Assembly: GCA_028565635.1 (NCBI GenBank)
Contig: JAOXYB010041005.1
Span: forward strand, 1 to 13,023
Source of the DNA: Phoronis ovalis
Taxonomy: Eukaryota > Phoronida > Phoronidae
DNA length: 13,023 nt
Direction: 5' to 3'
This document shows, in pieces, positions 8,601 through 13,023 of this stretch (its first letter is position 1; the number at the start of each line of letters is the position of its first letter). The position numbers were made by a program, and so were the translations under genes. The notes under the pieces were generated by a model. That model searched no databases. It was not told the origin of the DNA and was given only the letters and a program-made list of their open reading frames with translations.

Positions 8601-11600
8601 TATCAAAATTGCTGTTTTGATAGGTGTACAGCTGTGCGAAAGTACGGTGAGACAGACCTTCAATTTGCATGAATCAGTAATGAAGCCGTATCATGGTGTA
8701 TGTTTTTGTTTTTTAAGGGAGCTGGCTAATGTGTTAAAAGTACCATGGGAAGAATATTGGTATTTTCTTGGATGCAGGGTGAATATTGGATCAGAAAAAG
8801 GGCTTGAAAAGCTAGAGCAGTATCTGTTAAAGAAAAAACATTGTTTCTTTGCAGAAATGAAACAAAATAATCACTGTTTAGATGATGTTGATGCAAGTAT
8901 AAATTGTGAGGATTTTACCTCAACAAATGAATACTTAAAACCAGTGACAAACATAACTCCAGAAAAGAATGTAACTTGTCCAAGTACACCAGTTAAAGGC
9001 AGCATTGAAACACCTGTTAAAAGTCCCCGTGGTGTTGACAAACAGATAGATGAGTTAACTGTGGCTTTTCAAGAATTAGCAATTATATCACCTACTTCAA
9101 AAAAAGTAAATAAGAAACCGGATGAACAAATGCCAAAACGAGTTCAACATTTTGGTAGTGGAGATATGTTAGATGGTGTGAGTAAAGATGATGAAAGTGC
9201 AACTTTGGGAGAGGTAAAAAGTAAGGAGAGTGCATTGTCTGTTTCTAAAAAAATGGAACTGAATGAATCTTGCGGTGCTGGTGATTCTTTAAGAAACATT
9301 TCCTCAACAGTGCCTACAAGTAAATTCAGCTGGCTAGAATATATGATCCCGTCTATCTCTCCTGCTATTAACAGAGCCAGGCGTATACTTGGTGCTATTG
9401 GTATTGGATCTAGACTAAAGGACGATAAACCTTATAAGGCTGGCAGTGATGAAGTAGATCAGGATAAACCAGCGGAAATAAAAGACAAAGTGAATGGGGC
9501 GCGTGCTAAATCTACCACTGCTATGAAAGTTGTTGCTGATATTTGTGTGTTCATAGAAGGGTATGTATTGTAGAATTGCATACTTTGTTATAGTACAATG
9601 AAGCAATCTATTGGTTGTTCTTTTTCATATAATTTAAGTTTATAACCACAAATGAAGTACTTAACTGTATGAAAGCTTGTAACTGAATAATTTCACAATA
9701 ATCTAGGCTGGTAAATGTATATATTAAACCTTAAATTCGTTACACAAATGATAGTTGTGGTTTACAGTTTACTTAGACGAAGATATAGTTTTGTCTACCC
9801 TCAAGGTCAATATTCACCTCGAAGTTTGACAAAACTGTGCATCTGTATCTCTTGGATATTTTCTTTACTGTTTACCTTAACATTTTCAATTTTTTTATTT
9901 ATCGCGAACATTTCCAGCAGTCTCATTCACTGTTTCACCTCCTATATAAATTAGAAAGATTTCAAAGTTTAAAACATTTAGGTTCAGACTGTTTAATGCA
10001 TACTATATCATCTTAGCAGTACTGCACTGTAACTATCTTGGTACTTTGAATTTTTATCCAGAAATAATTTTTATGCCCAACACTACACAGTTGTGCTGAG
10101 CATCTTGTCATCCTGTATGCGTCTACATTGTCGTCCATTACAATTCTCTTGCAATAACCGCTTCTGTTTTTACCTGATGAGCTTTATATTTGGCACAGAA
10201 TAAATACATGTTAAAGTGCACTTATAAGTCCCTTATAATTTTGACCTTGATTACTTTCAATATGGCTGAGTGGCAGCCATGTTTGTTCCCTAGGGGACAT
10301 GTCACGTTGCGGCCACTTTCCGGAAGACAGGCTGGTGAGAGTAATAGGCTAGAGGTCAAAATGCATGTTAGGTATAATTTTGACCCAGATTACTACCAAT
10401 ATCACCAACGGTGGCCATGTTGTTTTCAAGAGGGCATGTCACTTTGCATCATTTATGGGAAAGACAAAACGTTGACTGGATGATTCGAAGGTGAATTCAC
10501 AAAGGCCATAGGCTGGTAGGCATAATAGGTTAGGTAACATTTTAGAATATCCTTAAAAAGTGGGTCAAATGCCCATCCGAATCTTCGACATTTTTCGTTG
10601 TGCATAACATTTATTTGCCTTGCAGTTTTAATCAGATCAGCTTCATATTTAGTATATGGTAAATACAGGTCAAAGACCTTGATTACTTACAATATGCCGA
10701 TTGGCGCCATGTTTCTTACTTAGAAGGCACATAACGTTGTGCCAATTTCCAGAAAGACGAGGCATTGACTGGACGTTTCAAAGGAGGATTCATGAAAGCC
10801 ATAGGCTGTAGGGTCTATTAGGCTAAGTGAAATTTTAGAATGGCCTTGAAAAGTGGTTAAAATGCTGATCTAAATCTAATTTAACACTTTCGTTATTTCA
10901 CAATAACTGCTTCAGTTTTCATTCGATCAGCTTCGCACTCAGTACAGGACAAGTATATCAAAGTACAGGACTTGTTCCCAAAAGGGCACATCACATTGTG
11001 TCACTTTCCAGAAAACATAGCATAGACTGAACGATTTTAAGTGGATTCTTGGATGTACAATAAGAAATACATTCAACGTTTGGAATTATTTGTGTGTATT
11101 CAAATTCTAAGCATGACTTCTACCAAATCAGAAATGTTTCAAAAATTGCACTCCCTACCCACAGATCACATATTTCCCATAGTCACCAACCACTATAAAG
11201 TGATGGGCATCTGTTGCCTTAGACAACATTTTTGAAGTATAATGTGTGGTGCTTGTTAGCTAGGATCTTTTAATTGTTAGAAAATGCCATTTGAAGTTGA
11301 CAAACAATGAATTTAGGTCAGATAACGTCACAGGTAAATAAAATGAAAAATGTTCCCCTACGAAGGCACGCTTGTTAACCTACCATGTGATGGCTTTCAA
11401 CCAATGATGTTGTATGTGACATCTTAAGTAAAATATAATTAACACATTTAATGCCTATTGTAGAGCACAACCTACCAAAGTGGATCTTGATGTCCTTAGA
11501 GCTGTGGAGACAATTGATATTCCTGATTCATTTCCAGAAATTCAAAAGTGGCAAAAACATGTAATATCATACTCAGCTCAAGCCAGAATCAGGTAATTAT

Positions 11601-12308
11601 TTGTTTATGTTACCTTTCTGCAATAAATCCATCATTTAGATTCGAGAATTGTTATGTTTTTTGTTGTGTCGATATTCCCATGTAATCTTTACGGGCTAGT
11701 ATGTCACACAGCTGCACTCTAGCTTTAGAAACATTAACGAGAGAAGCAAGTTATACACTGTACATCTTGTATTTTACTGTGCAACCGAGTTTCATTGTCG
11801 TTAATGTCCCTTAATTATTCAACCATGAAAGAAGCTATTAGAAATTAGTATAGTATAAAATAAAAATGTACCTATAGACGTACTGAGAATCTTACATCGG
11901 CTGTGACACTACTACTAAACAAAAACTACATGAACAATCTGATCTAACAAGCTGAGCAGCATGAGTAAACAAAATAAGCATTTGCAGTGAGATTCCACTC
12001 TGCATTTTGTGTATAGTCTTAGTCAAAATTATTGACTTATAATTCTTTCTGTTCAATGTTAAACAGTGTCTAAAACACATAAGTAAAGTTGTTAGCTATT
12101 GCAGATAAAATTAGAACAGACACCAGAGTTTTAAGATATTTTTTCTTTCATTTCTAGCTGGCCCAGTCCTGCACGCCTGAAAAGAGAGAGGAACATTTCA
12201 AGTTTTTCCTCACAGACATTGAGAATTCGGAAATTGTCAGATAAAAATCTTACAGATATACAGACAGATTTGTACTCCAAGTTTGCATCTGACAGTGATA
12301 AACATTAA
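2171..12308 (+). CDS. ANKLE2: ANKLE2 (LEM4) orthologue, complete spliced gene of 11 coding exons, 865 aa
   Basis: Coding exons: 2171-2600, 4155-4327, 4563-4754, 5308-5496, 5690-5812, 6815-6878, 7148-7332, 8066-8184, 8718-9560, 11464-11592, 12158-12308. All introns are GT-AG and the sum (2598 nt) is a multiple of three with no internal stop. Domains in order are LEM (about residues 21-61), an RNase H1-N/viroplasmin-like domain (about 131-183), ankyrin repeats (about 266-369), a conserved alpha/beta segment with the PWEEYWYFLGC signature (501-511), a disordered linker, and a C-terminal block ending in the SWPSPA motif (816-821). This order and these motifs match vertebrate ANKLE2 as I remember it. 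The family restrains VRK1 and recruits PP2A to dephosphorylate BAF at mitotic exit, acting at the ER and nuclear envelope. Unlike vertebrate ANKLE2, no N-terminal transmembrane segment precedes the LEM domain. An unseen upstream exon spliced to the AG at 2184-2185 would be the main alternative for the 5' end. Exon junctions are inferred by eye. Confidence 0.93.
2674..2774 (+). repeat. Palindromic short tandem repeat, about 21-bp unit, CTATAGAATTC
   Basis: In intron 1, 70 bp after exon 1, are four or five diverged units of the form TTCTATAGAATTCTACAGAG. GAATTC is at 2702, 2722 and 2756. Each unit is nearly self-complementary; for example 2715-2734 pairs in 9 of 10 positions around GAATTC, so the whole tract could form cruciforms or RNA hairpins. 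Confidence 0.65.
2873..3396. repeat. Nested inverted-repeat element (two forward and two reverse copies)
   Basis: The same unit of about 92 bp occurs forward at 2874-2968 and 3044-3136, as a short reverse copy at 3137-3177 directly abutting the second, and as a longer reverse copy at 3308-3396. Each unit starts AGTCCTGCAAGCATGACC and ends near CAGCCGAAGTTCGAAAACAC. The unit is itself partly palindromic: CATGACCCTAC (2885-2895) faces GTAGGGTCATG (2919-2929), with GGACA/TGTCC inside. This is a non-autonomous foldback or MITE-like element; no transposase is present. The 95-codon frame at 3163-3450 lies in it and is not a gene. Confidence 0.75.
4155..4327 (+). CDS. ANKLE2: ANKLE2 coding exon 2: rest of the RNase H1-N/viroplasmin-like domain
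   Basis: Encodes residues 144-201 and enters with two bases (phase 1). The acceptor is TTTTTTTGTAG ending at 4154 and the donor is GTTAGC at 4328, a non-ideal but usable site. MVKKTKGARFKSFKTKEEAE (158-177) is the hallmark of the small domain also found at the N-terminus of RNase H1 and in caulimovirus inclusion proteins. ANKLE2 proteins carry it between the LEM and ankyrin regions. It is a cellular domain here, not a viral insertion. Its exact job in ANKLE2 is not established to my knowledge. The tail has an SPIRG...SPAR stretch (190-201) with two Ser-Pro sites. Confidence 0.9.
4563..4754 (+). CDS. ANKLE2: ANKLE2 coding exon 3: lead-in to the ankyrin region
   Basis: Encodes residues 202-265 in phase 0. 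The acceptor is TATTCTTAACAG and the donor is a perfect GTAAGT at 4755. The segment KIQDLVKLRKAIEANNV is followed by TFKELVWGNPRYLISNGDTP. The NPRYLI-x-x-GD-x-PTI-x-Q signature is among the most conserved stretches of animal ANKLE2 and immediately precedes the first ankyrin helix pair. It behaves as a degenerate capping ankyrin repeat. Confidence 0.92.
4755..5307 (+). other. ANKLE2: ANKLE2 intron 3
   Basis: 553 nt, GTAAGT to CCAG. A-rich low-complexity sequence at about 4905-5115 (many AAATAAA and AAAAA runs). No coding potential. Confidence 0.85.
5308..5496 (+). CDS. ANKLE2: ANKLE2 coding exon 4: ankyrin repeat 1 and family-specific insertion
   Basis: Encodes residues 266-328 in phase 0. 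The acceptor TTTAATTCTTTCCAG is strong and the donor is GTGAGG at 5497. RYNAMHTAAIKNKSEIARLL (269-288) is the first clear ankyrin repeat, with the usual MH-x-AA core. It is followed by an insertion of about 30 residues and the block RITFLLDMYLNTPDKG (313-328), which is conserved in ANKLE2 and separates the two ankyrin repeats. The spacing is typical of ANKLE2 rather than of ordinary 33-residue ankyrin arrays. Confidence 0.93.
5690..5812 (+). CDS. ANKLE2: ANKLE2 coding exon 5: ankyrin repeat 2
   Basis: Encodes residues 329-369 in phase 0. The acceptor is GTCTCTATTCCAG and the donor is GTAAGT at 5813. NETPLHFACKFGSIDVVKVL (330-349) is a textbook ankyrin repeat. NQYGEKPMD then opens the next, half repeat, continued in exon 6. 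The TPLHFACKFG core is essentially identical to the vertebrate protein, which makes this the most decisive exon for identifying the gene. Confidence 0.95.
5813..6814 (+). other. ANKLE2: ANKLE2 intron 5
   Basis: 1002 nt, GTAAGT to ATAG. Contains the dispersed repeat at 6085-6290. The rest is AT-rich, with short frames on both strands that show no family resemblance. Confidence 0.85.
6085..6290 (+). repeat. Dispersed repeat in intron 5, related to the intron 9 cluster
   Basis: Contains GCAATAACAGCTTCAGTTTT at 6137-6156 followed by ATCCGATCAGCTT, then CCAGATTACTTCCAATATG (6224-6242) and GTTTGTTCCCGAGA. The same modules in the same order occur in intron 9. No coding capacity is seen. It is probably a non-autonomous repeat fragment; the class is not recognised. 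Confidence 0.65.
6815..6878 (+). CDS. ANKLE2: ANKLE2 coding exon 6: end of the ankyrin region
   Basis: A short exon of 64 nt encoding residues 370-390 plus the first base of codon 391. The acceptor is CCCATGTTTATAG and the donor is GTAAGT at 6879. The peptide IVCARREDCLSLKEDILQLL aligns with the DVICERSKNK...LKERI stretch of vertebrate ANKLE2 and completes a terminal ankyrin helix. Both flanking junctions keep the phase. Confidence 0.9.
7148..7332 (+). CDS. ANKLE2: ANKLE2 coding exon 7: YVPL block and AGPMSP motif
   Basis: Encodes residues 391-452 and enters in phase 1 (G + CC gives Ala). The acceptor is ACTTTTGTAG and the donor is GTAAAT at 7333. FYVPLVGYED (393-402) and EPWSPET match the HYYVPLL and ELWSPD signatures of vertebrate ANKLE2. 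The exon ends in the conserved AGPMSPTQ. Between them lies a Ser/Asn-rich variable stretch. The segment starts the conserved alpha/beta domain that follows the ankyrin repeats. Confidence 0.92.
7333..8065 (+). other. ANKLE2: ANKLE2 intron 7
   Basis: 733 nt, GTAAAT to TCAG. No repeat or exon was recognised. Protein alignment across exons 7 and 8 is continuous, so no exon is expected here. Confidence 0.85.
8066..8184 (+). CDS. ANKLE2: ANKLE2 coding exon 8: conserved alpha/beta segment
   Basis: Encodes residues 453-491 plus two bases of codon 492. The acceptor is TTTATATATATTCAG and the donor is GTATCA at 8185. The peptide reads FYQNWSAPPKGGK, then HEIKRQDSDKGCERIGR. The S/TPP and DPERGFERVGRE-like signatures are shared with vertebrate ANKLE2. 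No residues appear to be missing on either side relative to the family, so no exon lies hidden between exons 7 and 9. Confidence 0.92.
8281..8445. repeat. Short inverted-repeat (MITE-like) element in intron 8
   Basis: CATGCACTTGGTGGA (8293-8307) faces TCCACCAAGTACATG (8424-8438), matching in 14 of 15 positions. Outside them GTAGAA (8281-8286) faces TTCTAC (8440-8445). The total is about 165 bp with an AT-rich interior and no coding capacity. The size and terminal inverted repeats suggest a decayed MITE. No clear target-site duplication was seen. Confidence 0.4.
8563..8624 (+). repeat. Two consecutive perfect hairpins in intron 8
   Basis: TTTGTTTT (8563-8570) pairs with AAAACAAA (8575-8582) around the loop ACGC. 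CCTATCAAAA (8599-8608) pairs with TTTTGATAGG (8615-8624) around a six-base loop. Both lie within 160 nt upstream of exon 9 and could affect recognition of its acceptor; this is inference. Confidence 0.5.
8718..9560 (+). CDS. ANKLE2: ANKLE2 coding exon 9: PWEEYWYFLGC motif and long disordered linker
   Basis: The largest exon (843 nt, residues 492-772 plus two bases of codon 773). The acceptor is TTTTGTTTTTTAAG and the donor is GTATGT at 9561. It opens with ELANVLKVPWEEYWYFLGC (493-511), an invariant-looking family block. A Ser/Thr/Lys-rich, probably disordered linker follows, with proline-directed sites at TPVK (582-585), ETPVK (589-593) and SPR (594-596). Next comes a short conserved ELTVAFQELAI helix (604-614). 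A semi-hydrophobic patch starts at W697 (WLEYMIPSISPAINRA). If intron 9 is retained the frame stops at 9571-9573, giving a protein without the C-terminal block. The frame is open upstream to about 8617, but that part is intronic and does not match the family. Confidence 0.92.
9561..11463 (+). other. ANKLE2: ANKLE2 intron 9
   Basis: 1903 nt, the longest intron, GTATGT to GTAG. 9561-10080 is AT-rich without features, 10085-11060 is the repeat cluster, and 11061-11463 shows nothing recognisable. Confidence 0.85.
10085..11060 (+). repeat. Cluster of diverged repeat copies filling the middle of intron 9
   Basis: At least three partial copies of the intron 5 repeat lie head to tail. The CAATAACNGCTTC/GATCAGCTT module is at 10151-10184, 10618-10650 and 10900-10935. 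The GATTACTTNCAATAT module is at 10241-10265, 10380-10406 and 10676-10699. The GGCACATNACNTTGTG/TTTCCAGAAAGAC module recurs near 10299, 10433, 10726 and 10984. The first copy has an internal duplication of about 139 bp (10241 to 10380). Copies differ by many substitutions, so the cluster is old. Confidence 0.65.
11464..11592 (+). CDS. ANKLE2: ANKLE2 coding exon 10: conserved C-terminal block
   Basis: Encodes residues 773-815 plus two bases of codon 816. The acceptor is TGCCTATTGTAG and the donor is GTAATT at 11593. The peptide GAQPTKVDLDVLRAVETIDI, then SFPEIQKWQKHVISYS, aligns with the EEPSKLDQDVLAAL...FPAVHRWKSAVLCYS region of vertebrate ANKLE2. This confirms that the gene continues after the 1.9-kb intron 9. 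Confidence 0.92.
11593..12157 (+). other. ANKLE2: ANKLE2 intron 10
   Basis: 565 nt, GTAATT to CTAG. AT-rich, with no repeat or exon recognised. It ends in a strong polypyrimidine tract. Confidence 0.85.
12158..12308 (+). CDS. ANKLE2: ANKLE2 coding exon 11: C-terminus and stop
   Basis: Encodes residues 816-865 and the TAA stop at 12306-12308. The acceptor is very pyrimidine-rich (TTTTTTCTTTCATTTCTAG). The junction codon AG+C gives the Ser of SWPSPARLKRER (816-827), the signature that directly follows exon 10 in vertebrate ANKLE2. The tail of about 40 residues is Ser/Lys/Asp-rich, with no anchor or retention motif visible. It is shorter than in vertebrates. Confidence 0.9.
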
Positions 12309-12490
12309 ATACTAAGTGCTGTTTGGACATCTTGTTTTAACTTAAAAGTTTAATCTTTGTCTTGCCACAATGTCTTTTTGTGATAATGACCTTTGCTCTG
12401 TTCAGATCTAATTCATATTTCGTAGAATTTATTTCTTTTAAAGATATTTTAGGGATTCATTTTTATTAAAGATTTTGAAAAAATATGATA
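12309..12490 (+). other. ANKLE2: Likely ANKLE2 3' untranslated region
   Basis: AT-rich sequence directly after the stop with no coding potential. The best poly(A) signal is ATTAAA at 12465-12470, followed by an A-rich stretch at 12478-12483. No AATAAA is present between the stop and the window end, so ATTAAA would be the signal used. A longer 3'UTR is possible, because T/G-rich sequence continues to about 12780. Confidence 0.5.
12465..12470 (+). terminator. Candidate polyadenylation signal ATTAAA
   Basis: The commonest variant hexamer, 157 nt after the stop codon. An overlapping ATTAAA at 12304-12309 spans the stop itself and is too close to be the main signal. Confidence 0.4.
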
Positions 12491-12920
12491 GTATCAAAAT
12501 ATATGACAAATATATATCACAACCACATGTTCATTATATTTGTTAATTTTTGTCTACCACTTACATATAGACAGTTATCAGGATATCCGTGTGGCAACAT
12601 CTACAGCTTTCTAAAAACATGTACTTAATATTTGAGTACCATAAGACGATACTTCATATTATTGATAAGCAAATCATATATTTTGTGTTCTGAAAGTCAA
12701 ATCATGAGACATAGTTTTTGACATGTAATGATTATTTGTGCAGTTTGTATGTTTTTTGCACTTGTATGTATTCTTTTTAATTTGATATTTCAAAAAATTA
12801 ATGTTTTAACCCCGGCAAATTGGTAATTGTATATGTCACATGACCTACTCAGAGAAATAATTTACATATTTAGAAGGTTTAAGTTACATACATTCAGAAA
12901 AATGTCTTTATTTTCATTTA
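12491..12920. other. AT-rich sequence downstream of the gene
   Basis: No exon or RNA gene is seen. The T/G-rich stretch at about 12735-12780 could be a downstream element for an alternative, longer 3' end. Confidence 0.5.
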
Positions 12921-13023
12921 AGGGGCTGGTCAGAAATTACCACAGGGGTGGGGGTTGGTGCAAACAGGGGGGGGGTCACGAATTTTTGTGCCCGGCAATA
13001 GGAGGGGGGGGTCATGAATTTTC
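12921..13023 (+). repeat. G-rich tandem repeat, about 36-bp period, cut by the window end
   Basis: Two units are visible. A run of nine G followed by TCACGAATTTTTG begins at 12967, and a run of eight G followed by TCATGAATTTTC begins at 13004. Between them is GTGCCCGGCAATAGGA. A further G-rich lead-in (12941-12955) may be a decayed third unit. The array probably continues past the window. Confidence 0.65.

Larger units (their letters stand above)
8185..8717 (+). other. ANKLE2: ANKLE2 intron 8
   Basis: 533 nt, GTATCA to TAAG. Contains the MITE-like element and the two hairpins. The frame of exon 9 happens to be open back to about 8617, but that part is intronic. Confidence 0.85.

Noticed and set aside
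8617-8717. Upstream extension of the exon 9 reading frame
   Set aside because: Open by chance in intron 8; the family alignment runs from exon 8 into ELANVLKVPW at 8719 without the extra residues.
9715-9954. 79-codon hydrophobic frame in intron 9
   Set aside because: The hydrophobicity reflects T-rich sequence; no start context, splice sites or homologue recognised.
12304-12309. ATTAAA overlapping the stop codon as a poly(A) signal
   Set aside because: Would leave almost no 3'UTR; the ATTAAA at 12465-12470 is better placed.

Overview
The window holds one complete, multi-exon metazoan gene on the + strand: an ANKLE2 (LEM4) orthologue. Eleven coding exons run from the ATG at 2171 to the TAA at 12308. 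Every intron between them is GT-AG, and the reading phases agree across all ten junctions. The joined CDS is 2598 nt and encodes 865 residues, close to vertebrate ANKLE2 (roughly 940 from memory). The organism is an animal with an AT-rich genome, introns of about 0.2-1.9 kb, and introns and flanks full of short dispersed and tandem repeats. The style of the repeats and the divergence of the protein from the vertebrate one suggest a marine lophotrochozoan, most likely a bivalve mollusc. This is inference; nothing here fixes the species.

Layout. 1-2170 is mainly noncoding. It contains a degenerate 33-bp-period tandem repeat (about 401-540) and a plausible but unidentified minus-strand coding exon (578-719). 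It also holds a 16-bp direct repeat next to a C-rich tract (1238-1318) and a candidate promoter with three CCAAT boxes. Exon 1 (2171-2600) encodes a LEM domain at the very N-terminus. Exons 1-2 encode a small RNase H1-N/caulimovirus-viroplasmin-like domain. Exons 3-5 encode the ankyrin region, exons 6-8 a conserved alpha/beta segment, and large exon 9 (8718-9560) the end of that segment plus a long disordered linker. Exons 10-11 encode the conserved C-terminal segment. 12309-13023 is 3'UTR and flank, ending in a G-rich tandem repeat.

Function by family. ANKLE2 acts at the ER and nuclear envelope. It restrains the kinase VRK1 and brings PP2A to BAF (BANF1), so that BAF is dephosphorylated and the nuclear envelope reassembles after mitosis. 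The predicted protein lacks the N-terminal membrane anchor of vertebrate ANKLE2, but has a phospho-FFAT-like stretch in the linker that could tether it to the ER through VAP.

Most notable observations: a three-codon upstream ORF (M-S-K) whose stop overlaps the main start as TAATG; a nested inverted repeat of four copies in intron 1; a cluster of diverged repeat modules in intron 9 with a relative in intron 5; and one tandem-repeat family lying in opposite orientations at the two ends of the window. I found no CRISPR array, tRNA, rRNA or autonomous transposon, and no evidence of a wholly new system.
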